A stretch of DNA of 64,000 bases from Camarhynchus parvulus (GCF_901933205.1 NC_044600.1:12686501-12750500); one strand, 5' to 3'. Counted from the first letter of the stretch, positions 26,501-39,091 are shown. The notes: generated by a model not told the origin, from the letters alone. Translations and numbers: made by a program.

Positions 26501-27686
26501 CCCACCTTGCTGAACAGTGGAAATTCTCTGTAGAAAAAAGGTGGTTGATTGGTATACCAAAATATCCAGGGTGGTTATATGGAATGAAAGCTGTGAAATG
26601 TGATAGTGTCAGTGCTGTAATGAGTGAACATGGAGACCTGGGGTTTGGGCTTGGGCTTCTGTACCCTCTCTGCTCAAGTTCAAAACTATAATTTGTTGTG
26701 AAATTAAAGATGACTGTGTTTTGGACAATGATAGAAAATGTCTTTCAACATTAACAGCTTGGCTAGTGAGGGAGGATGAAGGGTGGCATGACTCCCTGTG
26801 CCTGTGTGTGCCAGAGCAGTGGGAAGCAGCTCTTTGTCACCCAGGCCTGGCATCTCTGAGAGGCGCCTCAGAGGTGCCTCAGCAGCCCATCCTGTGAAGG
26901 GTGCTGAGTGCCACACACACCTTTGGCTCCTGCCTCACTGCACCCTGCAGCCAGCCCGGGCTCTCTGGCACTTCAGAGGCAGAGCTGTCCCTGTCCACTC
27001 CAGGTTACTTGTGGCCAATGCTCAGTGCCAACATCGGGGATCAGTGTCTCTTTTAGCAGCACTGATAGATTTTCCTCCTGCTCAAAGAGTGAGAAGCAGC
27101 AGGTTCTGAGAATCTGAATGCCAAGATCTGCCAGGAGCCATCACTGCCTCTGAAACAAGCCCTGGAGTCTCAACAGCAGCACTTGGAGCAGAGCCTGGTG
27201 TGGGATACTCTCACTGAAACTGGAGGAGTCTGGAGGAGTAACTCTGGGACTTCTTAGTCTGGTGTTTTCTATGCAGGAACAAAACTCCAATATAGCAAAC
27301 TGCTAATTCCCAAAGATTTGAAAAGCTAATTGGGAGGGAGCTAAAACCAGCCTTGTATGTAAATAAGGACTGATAGTTTGCCCTCCCCATCCTAAAAATC
27401 CATTCAATAAAAATGTAAATATATCCCTTAAAGGCTTTCTTAATAAACCCTGTAATTTCCTTAAAATTCTTTCTATAATATCAAAATCCTAAACCACTTT
27501 GAGATGAGCTATTTTAGGCTGTAATTGGGCTATTCATTCCCTATGCATACAGCGATCCTAATCTAATATGTAACAGGAACTTAAAAGCTAATCAATAATG
27601 GAACACGATTCTCTATCAGTAGAGCTGCCTGTTGACTCCTGTGAGAGGGATCTTCACAAGACAGCTCAGCTCTGATGACAGCCTTA
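23591..27686. other. Intergenic DNA, no gene seen
   Basis: Unique sequence. An AT-rich island at about 24.58-25.06 kb contains an octamer (ATGCAAAT, 24794-24801) and imperfect ATG/ATA triplet runs near 25.02 kb. No exon is visible. Confidence 0.72.
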
Positions 27687-30600
27687 TATTTATTTTAAAC
27701 ATGAAGTTGAAACATCATCTTTCTCTGTATTGTCACTTCCAATTATTTTTGGAACAAAAACACCGGGGGAAATGAGATCCTCATCCTGAAGGGTGCATTC
27801 ATATTTGATAAATTGCCACAGATTCTGGAGAATGTTTACTGAAATGTGGGCTTGGAATGCTTTCTTGTGCATTTTACTAGAGCCATTGATTATCTGTTGT
27901 AACACATGTCCAGGTCGTTTTACCAAGCTGCTCCTTTCCTATGCCTCAGAGGTTGAGAAAGAAAAAGGGCTGGTTATCCTGGTGTGGGCTTCCATGTCTT
28001 CCCTGAATAAAACTAAGGTAAAATTAGCATGGAGAGGGAATCAAAGTGCACTGTTCTTCAGTGGAAGTCAAGAAGCTCTTTATACCCTCACGTACAAAAG
28101 ACAAATTCCCACTTTTCATGTCTAGGCAGCGGTTTGAGGTGGAGAGGGTGGAGGGAAGGGTTAAGTGAGTACACAGATGTGCCTAAACCATATCAATCAC
28201 AGGCAGGAGAAATGCCTCCCCTTTAACAGGCAGAGCCAACCAACCCACAGAACTGCCTTTTGAATTTTATAAGCTCCCTCAATAAAATGCAAGTGGAAGA
28301 CATCTTGCATCATTCCCACAGCTCTGACATTTGGGCATTGCACCACTTTCCCTCCGAGCCACCCTGGGGAGGGAGGACTGGAGCCCTCCCTGCAGGGCTG
28401 GAGCCATGTACAGCCCCCCTTGCTGCTGTCTGGAGACAATTAACATGCGCTGCAGAAATATGGGGCTGGTTTCTGATGTCACACACACTTCCACAAAGGC
28501 AGTGGATTTAATCTGGAATTACTCAGGGTATGAGGGATCAGGAGCTGGCTGGGAAAGCTCCTCTCTAGAGGCTCCTAAATGCCAGCAATTTCACATGATT
28601 ATTTATTGAGCTTCATAATAGTGCATATATCCTCATGCACACCCTTTCTCCTACAAATTGCCTTACAACTTCCCAGCCTTCATTACGTTGTAGAGGTTAA
28701 AGCTTTCCTAAGTAATCAAAACATCCAGGAAGGGAAGCTTGCTAAATGCTGAGCTAAGCTTAAACACTGACCCTATCTCTTAACTGTAAAAAGAACTTTA
28801 TGTACACCGTAAAAAGTAATAATTGCTGTGGTAACTGCTCGTTCATATTAACTAAGGGCGTAAATAAAGTTGTGTAACATAGCCAGGGCTGATGTTGGGA
28901 GCACAAGGGAGGTGTCCCCATTGAAAGGTTTAATTGATACATGTGTCCTATAGAAAAATTTAATAGGTATATTTAACATCTTTAAGGCAGCTCTTTTTCA
29001 GTCTGCTCCCACTCTTGCCTTGAAAACCATTTGAGTATAGAAAGTAATTAGACAGTTGCAAGGACATGACAAATCAAACATGAGCTGTGTTTGCCTTTGT
29101 TTCACTCCTGGCTTTAACAGTGCAATAATTCAGCCCTGTCCTTTTCTCAGGTGATGCCCCATATTTCAGCTGTGCCACACAGAGGGCAGGAGTATGTGCT
29201 CCTCCTTTTGTGGTGGATTATTCCCAAGCTTGGGTTCTGCTATTATTGATTCTTCTTCACATCCTTTTGCCAGTATTTTGATCACTTCCATAGTAAAAAA
29301 TAATTTAATTTTAGATGCTCTGAGTGGTCTGCAGGAAACAATGCCAATGGAATGACTGGGAATTTTATACAAGCCAGTTCTGGAGCTGCAACTGCCCTGG
29401 GCTCAGACAATGCATTTACCCCACCTGCTCACTGAGACACTATGGATCAAATTAATTCTCCATGCGGTTGGTAAAGTCACACAGATGCATCCAGCCCCAG
29501 AAGCAGAATGAATGTACTTAGATTGCAAAAAGATATCTCCTATCTTTACACAAACACACTCTCCATAAGCCTTAGTTTAGAATTTTCCCTTTGCCTTGCT
29601 GAAGCTCAGTCTGCACCTTGAATAATACATGTAAGTTTTTGATTGACATGCAGTTCTAAGCATTTAGCTATCTTGATGTCTTGTCAAGTCATCCTTTGAT
29701 AAAAGCATTTTAGGTGCCATGAAATGTAATCACTTCACTGCGGCATTCTACATTGCAGATTCAAGTTTCTCTGCACATTTTTCAGCTGAAGATCTTGGCA
29801 ACGTCAATAGATCTGTTCCATGGGCGATTTTGGATGGATCTATTAATATTGCCTCTAAGAGTAATAAGTCCCACTCCTTTACAGAGTGAATCATCTGTCT
29901 CTCCTGTGGACAAGTGAAATTCTCTCTCATTGGAGTCGTAGTCCACAAGCTGGCAGGGTTTCCTGTTTTGTTAATAGTCTTCATACAGCAATGAAGTCAT
30001 TTCAAAAGATGTTCAGCCCAGTTTTGGGGCCAAGTAGCATGTCTTGGCTATTTGTTCTTCTAGACAGGCCATGTCACCATTAGTCATACTTCAGAATGAT
30101 GGTTTACTTTCATTATTCACTGACTGCACTGCTTCCGATTCAACACTTTCCAACCCAGAAAGATTTTCCTGTGCTAATTCATCTGAATCATTTCTGGTGA
30201 AGTTTATATCAAAGGACACATTCTCAATGTTAATAAAGTGCAGCAGTTTTGAAACAGCTTGTAATTCTGGTTCTTTAAAAATGTGCTTTTTAGAGATGTT
30301 TATACTATGTGTGTGAGCACAGTGTGTGCCAGTAGCAGTCTTAACATGATTGATAGTCCTTTCCATTTTTATTTACATTCTATTTGGGACCTCTAGCACA
30401 CTCACTGTGTGACCAGCACTGGGCTAACGTGGCTCCAGACTGAACACTGAGGCTACTGCAGCAAAACCAGATTGGTTAGGGTGAGCCAGATTCTCCAAAG
30501 TTGCCAAATTTCTTCTCTTGGTGATCAGTGGAAGGACTTGTGTTTCCAGTCAATAAATGTGGGATGTTTCTTCTGAATACCTGGACAGGATTTTGTCTTG

Positions 30601-31150
30601 AATTTGGAGGTGCCTGTTGATGTTGGGTGCCTGGAGGCTTTTGTGTGTTTGCAGGGTGTGAGGTCTGCTCAGCTCACAGCCTGATCATCCCCTGTTCTGA
30701 AGAGAGGAAAAACAGACCCAGCTCTGCCCATCACTGCCTGCTCTAAGAGCTTGGCATTTTCCTTTGGCAACACTTGGAACTGTGCCAATTTTCCCTCACC
30801 TTTCCATCTCCCCTCTCCCATCTCAGAACAGTTTTTTTGGGTTTTCTGGTTGCCATTTGGCATGGCTGACATCTGAGCCCTGGGATCACTGATTGTGCTT
30901 GTTGCTGCTCAGATCCCTTCAAGCTCTCCAAACCAGTACAAGGCTCTGGGCTTTCAGCCAATTTACTTACAGGTTTATCATATGCTGACATTGTTGCTCT
31001 ATAAATAGGTATACCTTTACTGACTCTATCGATTCAACTGCCTCTCTTCTCACTAATTCTCTTTTTAATGTATCCAACCTGCTTTTGTATTTCACCTAAT
31101 GAAAGGCTGAAGTCAGAGGGGTAGAGGTTGAAGAGGTTAAACTCTGAGCT
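27687..31150 (-). pseudogene. Possible decayed coding sequence, unidentified
   Basis: Several minus-strand frames here look more protein-like than elsewhere in the intergenic part. One frame runs from 30366 to about 29770. It starts MERTINHVKTATGTHCAH, passes through NENVSFDINF-like residues and contains YDSNEREFHLSTGETDD further on, with about five stops in 200 codons. Another runs from about 31130 to 30743 with one clear stop and includes SLGEIQKQVGYIKKRISEK and MSAYDKPVSKLAESPEP. A third, 27926-27690, ends ISPGVFVPKIIGSDNTEK and so on. No splice borders or known domain are recognised. It may be an old retrocopy, or chance. I cannot name a source gene. Confidence 0.18.
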
Positions 31151-32777
31151 TAAAGGTCCTGGGCTTTAAAGTCAGAGTTTGCTATGGGAGACCCACAAGC
31201 TTGTCAGTGGAGCAAATCTGCAAGTCCAAACTCTCTTTTCCACCAGAAAATATAAGCCATCAAGTCAATTTCACATTTTATTACTAATAATTTGAAATAA
31301 GAGGATATTATTTTGCAAACTGCTTCATCTGATACATTTATGGATTAACAATGATAACACAGACCCTAATCTGCCCATCTTTGGTAAGAAGGAGCAAATT
31401 ATCCCTCAGAGATAGGAATACTTGCTGTTTGTCTTGGAGTTACTCCAAATGAGCAGACCAAAGATGCAGTTGTCTTGCTTGTAAATTAAATTCAGCTTTA
31501 ATAGATCATTTGTGCATTTTCTATATATAGGGTTGGGTTTTTTTGTGACTGTTGTGGCAGTTTCTGCATAGAGCCCAGCCCTCCAGTGCAGTGGCAGCAG
31601 CAGGAGTGCTCAGCAGTGGTCACTGGTGCAGGCAGCAGCACTGTCCTGCATCCTGGAGGGACAGCACTGCCCCCTCACCACAGGGAAGGGACAGGGGCCC
31701 CTCAGGGCAGTGTGACAGCCACTGGGTCACACCTTGTGCCCTGCAGACACCTGCAAGGCTGGGAAGTCATTGCAGCCTTGCAGGAAACGTTCTCCACAGG
31801 CAGGTCTGTGGGCAGGGCGGCTGGGAGCGGGAGAAGCAGCAGGGCTCAGTGGCCAGGGATGTGCCAAGGGCTGGGACTGGGGCTGAGCAGGGCAGAGAAA
31901 TGAGACTGGTGTGGGGGAAAGGGCACACAGGACCAGGAGCCATTCAAGATGAGCAAACCTGGGGGCAGCCCTGCTAAAGGCTCCAGAAGCCTCCAGAGCT
32001 GCTGGGGAGCTGCACCGAGCCTCAGCAGCAGAGTCCGACAGATCTCCAGGGCCATCCCTGAGCATCTGCACAGCACAGCTCCCTCCTGCCCTCACTGTGC
32101 ACCTGTGCCAGCCTGGCAGAGCCAAACCCTCCTTGGTTTGCCTCAGGAGGTTTGGGCTGCTGGCCCCAGCTCTGGCACGGCTCACCCTGGCCGTGGAGGC
32201 CCCTGGCAGCCACACTTTGCTCTGCCCTCCTCCTCCTGGTGCCACCTCAGAGCTCCCTTCAGCCAAATGTCCTCAGCAGGGCAGGACGGGGAGTTAAACA
32301 CCCCAGCCTGGCAAGGGAAACTGCCAAGGCTGCCAGAACAATGTGTCATCAAATCCCACACTGAAACCAAACAGCTTCTCCCTCCCCAAATAAATCATAA
32401 GGAAGCAGAAAATGTTTAACATTTTTAGAAGTTTAGACTATCTCTGACTTCAGACATGTTGCCATTAACCTGGGATTTAATCAGGGATTTTCATTTGCTC
32501 CTTGTTCTGAACTATAATGAGCCCTTTAACAGTGTAAATAAAAAGATCTAAAGATTCAATAAACTATAATGTCACAAATGGCAATCAGCTACATTGTGAG
32601 GCCTCAGTGTTAAAAAGGATCTCACAGCTGGAAACAAATGCTTCTATATAACATTGTAAATAACCTCTAAGCCCACTACTAATTAAACTGAAGCCTCTCC
32701 TCTCCTGGGCATTGAATATATGAACCAATTAAGAAAATATAATTTGTTTTCTGAGAGACCTGTGCTGTACCTTTTCA

Positions 32778-32866
32778 AAAAAAGAGGAAGGGGAGAGATA
32801 CAGGAAGACACAGTGACAGAGAAAGAGAGGGAAAGGAGAGAGGGGAAAGAAATGAAGAAAAGAGTT
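32778..32866. repeat. Polypurine tract
   Basis: About 90 bases that are almost entirely A and G on the plus strand (GAGAAAGAGAGGGAAAGGAG-like), with few pyrimidines. No exon is apparent nearby. Confidence 0.85.
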
Positions 32867-34912
32867 TCACAGGAGGGACCACACTGATGTGCTGGGGTTA
32901 CAATAATGAGACATTTCTGCTTTAAGCAAATTTTGCACCTGTAACCTGCAGAAATATAGCCATAGCACTTGAAAAATTACTTCAATGCTGCACAGTGCCA
33001 TGAAAATTTATCTTTGAGATGATTTTATTGCATGGTTACCCTAGGCAATTAAATCAATAAATCTTAACTGTCAGAGAGGTTGGCCTACTGCCAGGAATAA
33101 ATGAAATGCACGGAATCAGTAAATAAAAGGTTTCTGACAACTCATTCTAGGAATTATTTAGCAGTTGGGCTTTTTGTTGGTGGTGGTGTTGGTGTTCCTT
33201 TTGTCTCCAGCATTTATTGACATTCTCCATGAGAAATGATTATGCTAACATAAACAACCTAACCCAGGGATGTAGATGGATGGGGGAGAAGAGTCAGGCT
33301 CTTCAGGGTAATAAATTACCCTCCTGGAATCCCAGACAAACTGCAACTTTGGGGGGCTGATAGCACCAGCAGAGGCAATTAGAGAGCTGGGGCTGAGCCA
33401 CGGGCTGGCAGCACGTGGGCAGCCCCAGTGCCAGGCACCAGGAGCTTTTTGTGCTGGCCCATGGTGCCTCATTATTAACATAGATGTGCTTTTTTCATTG
33501 ATTGGTTCAGAGATGATTGAGATTGAAATGCCTCCCTGAGACACGGAGGTGACGTTTCTGTTGATGCAGAGTCCAGTGCTCACCACAGGAGATGCCAGTT
33601 CTGACAGTGAAATCATAGTTATGCCTGTGTAAACCCTGAGTGGTCAATGCAGCTGCATTGTTTTTCATGCTGGTGTTACAAAACTGAAGGCCCAAGTCTG
33701 TTTTCACTTACCCTGGGATTTGACATTTTAAGTTAGTGTGGAATAAACTGTATTTAGGCTTAGGCTCTGTCTCTCTCACTGTGGTGAGATCAGCTGACCT
33801 GATTAATAAACTGAAAGATTATTGTGGTAATCTACTTTCAGTGCCAACAGGCCACCAAGTTCACCTGGTAAGTCCTGGTTCAAAGCTTCCTTCACTGGCT
33901 GAACAAGCCCATTCCTCCCTCAAGGCAGCAGCTGCTGGGATAACAACGGGGGCAGCCCTGGCCATGGGGATCTGCACATTCCCAGTGCCACTGGTGACAA
34001 GGACACCAATGGCAGAGCAATCTGCTGTGCTGAGCACTGAAGGAGGCCTTGCCTTCCTAGAGTAGAACTAATTAGACTGTTTGCAGGGCCAGTCCCTCAC
34101 CACCATCACATTGGGGCAGTCTGGGGCATATGGGTCTGTCCTTGAGCCAGCACCAGCTGCTGGAGCCAAGAAGGGATTTATCTGTGTAGTGTGGGAGAGA
34201 GCCTGCTGTGAAAATGTCTGCATCCAGCCTCTGGACACCCAAGTGACCTTCAGTCACAGGAGCCCTTGGGGAGAAGCTCATCTCTCTGCCTGAGGCTGGC
34301 AGAGGCTCACCAAAGCCTGGTCCAAGCCAGAGACATAATGTCATCTTGGCTGGGGAATATTCCATTTGAAAGTATTTCCTTCAAGGTCCTCTATGGTTTC
34401 TCAGTGCCAATGTCAGAGTTTCCTAAGCCATACTGCTCCTCTGACATGTCCAGTCCCACTCAGGATTTTGCAGCCTTTGTGCTCCCTTGTGGGGAGAAAA
34501 TGCTCCTGCATTTCCCTGTGGCAAATTTTCTGCCTCCAACCACGGGTGTGTGGAACCAGGAGGACACTTGGGAACAGCAGCTCGGGCTCAGGGCTTTGGC
34601 AGTGCTGGGTGAGGGCTGAGGCACTGGGAATGCCCTGGACACCCATCTGGAGGAGGCTTCTCCTGGCTAATCAGCTCCCACACCATGGAGAGCATCAGAG
34701 ATCTGAGTGCTGTGCTGAGCTGAATGAGTGGCACCCATTTCCAGGTACAGATAAAGCCAATGGAGTTTCACAGGGCTGATTGGCAAGCAGCTTCTCATTG
34801 CAGATAACTCCCTGCCAGCACATCCTGAACACACAGGTGATTGCTCTTAAATTGATGGCACAAAGCTTTTTTATTTAGCTCCTGCTTGATAGTCGGTGAA
34901 TGTAGAGTTACA

Positions 34913-34985
34913 AGAAAAAACACCCAAACCACACACACAACCCCACCAAAAAATCAACCCCCCAAAAATCCGAAAAAGAAAGAAG
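34913..34985. repeat. A/C-rich low-complexity tract
   Basis: A second A/C-rich stretch with an AAAAACACCCAAA start similar to the tract near 1200, including a short CA run. It ends in an AAAAAGAAAGAA purine run. Confidence 0.85.
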
Positions 34986-35492
34986 TGCTGCAGAATTTGC
35001 TCTCTGTTACACCTCTCTAAGGATGAAATTATTGGAATGGAGAGGTAAAGCTCCTGATGCTCCTCAAAGCCTAAGATCAACACTGAGGGGGTATTCAGGG
35101 TGTGCTGAATTTTCCAGCAGCCCCTGCCACAGCTGGGAATTGCCCTTCAAATGCAGCAGCCATTTGAGGGCTTCACTCTCCCCACAGATTAGAGCTGGCA
35201 TGTGAATCTGAGAGGGAAGCTGGCACCCTGGTGCTCTTGGCTGCATGGCTCAGCTTTTAGCAGAAAATGGAGCATTTTTCATGTGGCTTCATCATTTCCA
35301 GCCACACACATTTCTCACAGCACCCCTTGTGAAAAGGGTGAGCCCCATGTGCTTGGAACTGGCTGAGAAATGGGGGATAAATGGTGGTGGTGGTAGTTGT
35401 GGCTGTTGGGTCTGTGTTTTACTTTTTCACTCAGATTTGCCTTTCAAGAATATAACTTCTTGAGCAAATAATCCTACAGATAGGTAGAGTAG

Positions 35493-35549
35493 GAATTTGA
35501 TGATCCTGATGGATCCCTTCTTACTCAGCTGATTCTATAATTCTATGAC
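35493..35549 (+). mobile_element. CR1 LINE 3' tail remnant
   Basis: A plus-oriented remnant reading TTGATGATCCTGATGGATCC, then a CTTACTCAG segment and the terminal GATTCTATAATTCTATGA repeat. This closely follows the CR1 3' end consensus. Only the tail is preserved. Confidence 0.82.
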
Positions 35550-36248
35550 AGTATCTTTTCTTCTGCAGTGATGTACTAACTCATGTCTTGTGTTTGGCTG
35601 GTCTCATGTGTCCATAGGTTACGAGTCCCTAAAAGAGAGAAGAAGAGAAGAACACATCTCTTTCACAAGGCCAGCCTACACACACATCTAAAAAATATCA
35701 AGAGGGGCTCTTCTGTAGCTCATATGACCAGAAAATTTTGCTTAACATTAATTGACGTGTGGTGTGTTTGCTGAACACGTTTACATTGGCTATAATAAAG
35801 TCATTCCAAATGTATGGACACAGTTTGGAGGGGAAATCCCCCCATGCACATGTGCTTTTTTTAATAAAAAGGTATCTAAAATCACGTTGAAATGCAGCTG
35901 GTAAGGGAAATGTAGAGTTGATGTTGCTTTGCTTTCCTGCTGGACCATGTGTGTGGGAGGGGCTGAGGAGTGACAGTGTTTGGGCTGTGCTTTCTACTCC
36001 TTAGCCCTACAGACCATGGGAAGCTCAGCCTGACTTTTTAGATAGAAATAAAGGCTTCAAAAGCTCTTCTTGTTCCGTTCTGGCAATGGAACATCCTGTG
36101 GTCTAGAGCAGTTTGTCATGGACCAAACTCATTCCTGAGGTGGTGTGCAGTTAAATCATCTGGCTGCCAAGCTGCAGTGCTTCCTTCTCTCACTCGAGCC
36201 TTTTGTAGCTCCTACAAACATCCTGCTCCATTGCCTCAGCCCCAGCCA

Positions 36249-36268
36249 GGGAGGGAGGGAGGGAGGGT
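36249..36268. repeat. (GGGA)n short tandem repeat
   Basis: Four consecutive GGGA units, GGGAGGGAGGGAGGG, a minimal G-quadruplex-forming pattern on the plus strand. Confidence 0.9.
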
Positions 36269-37605
36269 GTCTCCTTGGCTGTGGAACAGAGCACACAGTA
36301 CCTTGCCCGAGGTTGTTGTGAAATTGTGTATGGAAATGAGCATCCAAATGCCCATCTTCCATTATCCCTGACACTGCCATACTTGGAGGAGACATTTCTC
36401 CCCCTCCTCAACAGGGTGGCATCTTTTGCTCCTGTGGGAATCCCACATACTGGCTGTATGAAAAATTATCCCTTTTTTATTTCCAGAGGTTTTGTGGGTT
36501 TTTTCTGAATTGAGCAGTCACACTAAGAGTGCTGTATAGCACAGGTTTATGTGGAGCCATTCATCATTCATAGCTGGGATCACAGAACACTTCACAGCTG
36601 ATTACAAGGTTACACACGCAGGGAATGACATGAACTCCCAGTCTGAAGTCAAGCTTCAAGCAGGTTTCTGGGCACACCCAGAAGATGAAAAGAATTCAGG
36701 GAGGAGTGAATGGCACAGGAAGCATCAGACCTGCCCTCCCTCCTGCTGACCCACAAGAGTCTCTCTGAGGTATCCACAGAGGATGTTTTCTGTCTCCTTG
36801 GACACAAAATGGGCACCTGTGACACACAGTGTGCTCCAAACACCCCATTCCAGATTTCCCTTTGAAGTGACTTATGCCTGGCAAGGACCGGGGCTCCAGC
36901 ACCCATTTTCCAGGTGACTATTCACACCAGTGGGATGATGAACTACAAAAGCCTCAGTCTGCTCAGACCAGAGAGCTTTAGTCTGCTTCATGAGGTTGGG
37001 GTGTTGCTGAGAAGCTGGAAGATACCAGCTACTGGCCCTTTGTTTTAGGGGGGACACTACAACAGATGCTCATTCTCAAATCCAGACTAACACCTACTGC
37101 AGCGGCTCTCCAGGAATTATTCTGTGACACCATCTACTCCCTGGGCTCAGCACCCCCTCCCCTGCACTGTCTGGGGTGAGATGTGCCTCCAGCTGCCTCC
37201 CAGCTGTGCCTTCCTGCAGCAGCCCCAGAGCACACAGCTCTCCAGGCTGATGGAAATGTTTTCAGCAGCACTGTGAGTGTGAGAGGCCACAGAGCAAACC
37301 ACAGCAATGGCTTCTTTAGCTTGGGGACAGCAGCCTGAGATGGACTCTGTGCCAGAGAGCTGCAGTTCCTCTCTGCCTGCAGGCACAGTGACCTCAGCTG
37401 CCCCGTGAGCAGCAGCAGCAGCACCGGGCACTCAGCCTGGCGCTGGGCACATCACACTGTGCCAGCATCTCCAGGGAGCTCTTCACATCTCCTCCCAGCT
37501 GGTACTCGTGCCTCTGCCTCTCAGAGCTAACCCTGCAGTGATGATACAAAACCTGGCCTTTGTTCCCAGCTCTGTCACGCCAGGAAAGCCCTGGGGAACA
37601 AGGAA

Positions 37606-38064
37606 CCCCAGCAGGGACAGTGACACTGAGTGGCACAGCTTCAGTCTCCCCAGCAGGGACAGTGACACTGAGTGGCACAGCTCTGGGCACCCCAGCAGGG
37701 ACAGTGACACTGAGTGACACCACTGTGAGCACCCCAGCAGGGTCAGTGACACTGAGTGGCACGCGCGGCCCAGCAGGGTCAGTGACACTGAGTGACACCA
37801 CTGTGAGCACCCCAGCAGGGTCAGTGACACTGAGTGGCACAGCTTTGGGCACCCCAGCAGGGTCAGTGACACTGAGTGACACCACTGTGAGCACCCCAGC
37901 AGGGTCAGTGACACTGAGTGGCACAGCTTTGGGCACCCCAGCAGGGTCAGTGACACTGAGTGACACCACTGTGAGCACCCCAGCAGTCAGCCACTGAGTG
38001 GCACAGCTTTGGGCCCGTATGATCAGTGACACCACTGTGAGCACCCCAGCAGGGTAGTGACACT
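37606..38064. repeat. 42-bp GC-rich minisatellite
   Basis: About ten to eleven tandem units of 42 bp, each beginning CCCCAGCAGGG(A/T)CAGTGACA and continuing with CTGAGTG. The second half of the unit alternates between GCACAGCTTTGGGCA and ACACCACTGTGAGCA types, so neighbouring units form an 84-bp higher-order pair. One unit (from 37734) is shortened with a CGCGCGG junction, and the last units are degenerate. Because 42 is divisible by three, long open frames arise on both strands (up to 216 residues). They are repeat artefacts, not genes. Confidence 0.97.
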
Positions 38065-38384
38065 CATACCCTGGAAGTCTGGCCCCTCTGCTCTCGGGCT
38101 GCTTTGGGACAGACAGATTTCGGCTGCTGCCTTGCAGCTGAGGCCCCTCAGGGATGGGGAAAGCACATTATTGATCCTGTTACCTCACACTGGTACCAGC
38201 ACTACATTGTTTTCTAACATCAAGTCATTTCAAGTTGCCACAATGACACAAACACATTGATTAAAAATTAAAACCAATGACGGTTCTCCACAAACAGTAC
38301 TTACTGTACTGTACTTATGCTGTCCTGGGAGGAGAAAGAGAAAATAGCAGAAGACAGAATAATTTATAGTGATAAAATGGGTTA
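38065..38384. other. Spacer between minisatellite and probable AFF2 3' end
   Basis: About 320 bases of unique sequence that shift from GC-rich at the left to AT-rich at the right. The end of the AFF2 transcript may fall here or just to the right. Confidence 0.5.
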
Positions 38385-38399
38385 CATTTTCATAAAAAT

Positions 38400-38405
38400 T
38401 TTATT
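38400..38405 (-). promoter_or_regulatory. AFF2: Candidate distal AFF2 poly(A) signal
   Basis: AATAAA on the minus strand, about 9.1 kb beyond the stop codon. It sits in an A/T-rich run close to the left edge of the AT-rich block. Cleavage would be expected 10-30 nt further left, near 38375-38390. Nothing in the sequence proves that it is used. Confidence 0.35.
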
Positions 38406-39091
38406 TTACTTTTTTTTTTAAATAATTCAATGCACTGGCAGTATAATTAATCCCTCTATGAGAGACACGAATGTACCAGTTCAACCAATATTATTTATAC
38501 AGAGACATTGTGTTTAAAAACAACAAAAGTACATTTAAAATGTTTGTACATAAAGTATTACTGTTATTTCTTTTTTTTTCTGAAGAAGGAACAAATGTAA
38601 ACAAAATGCATAATTGTGCAACACGTTGGAAATACAAAGCAAAACAGGCAAGATACAATTTTATACATATAAAGCAAAAGAAATCAAACTTTTTTAACTA
38701 TACAACATTTCAGTAATTGCTTGACAGTTTAACAGTTACCTTGGTCTGTACAAAACATCTTAACTTATACTTAAAACTTTACAAGAATAACATGCTTGTT
38801 CAGAACAAAGACACCTTGTGGAATTGCAATGATTATTGATATGATACTTGCACACATGAGAAAAAGAAGAGGCTACTTCAATAGTAAATAAAAAGTAAGA
38901 ACATAAGAACGTAAGGTAAAAGGCCATTTAGTAAACCATAATCTAATTCCAATAGCTAATTAAGTTGCACTGCAATGCAGAAATTAAATCTGACTTTTGC
39001 TGGAAGACCATAAGGTCATAATGTTGCTCTATTTCCAGGAACCAGAAGAAAGCATATATAAATTTTCCTGATATTTTGGTTAATTATACAT

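Larger units (their letters stand above)
31151..37605. other. Intergenic DNA, no gene seen
   Basis: A GC-rich but CpG-poor block at about 31.55-32.30 kb gives overlapping long frames on both strands that carry no recognised protein. AT-rich islands follow at 32.40-32.77 and 32.90-33.16 kb. The rest is unique sequence with the small repeats and the CR1 tail listed separately. Confidence 0.7.

Noticed and set aside
31552..32419. Several overlapping frames of 100-180 codons on both strands
   Set aside because: The block is GC-rich and stop-poor. Frames on both strands overlap and contain low-complexity residues with no domain.
1..38000. Exons of IDS or another neighbour of AFF2
   Set aside because: IDS lies beyond AFF2 in mammals, but far away. 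No sulfatase motif or other exon was found in this part.
37394..38044. Long minus-strand frame (216 codons) rich in SVTDPAGV repeats, plus frames of 145 and 157 codons on both strands
   Set aside because: All arise from the 42-bp minisatellite, whose unit length is divisible by three and which lacks stops in several frames.
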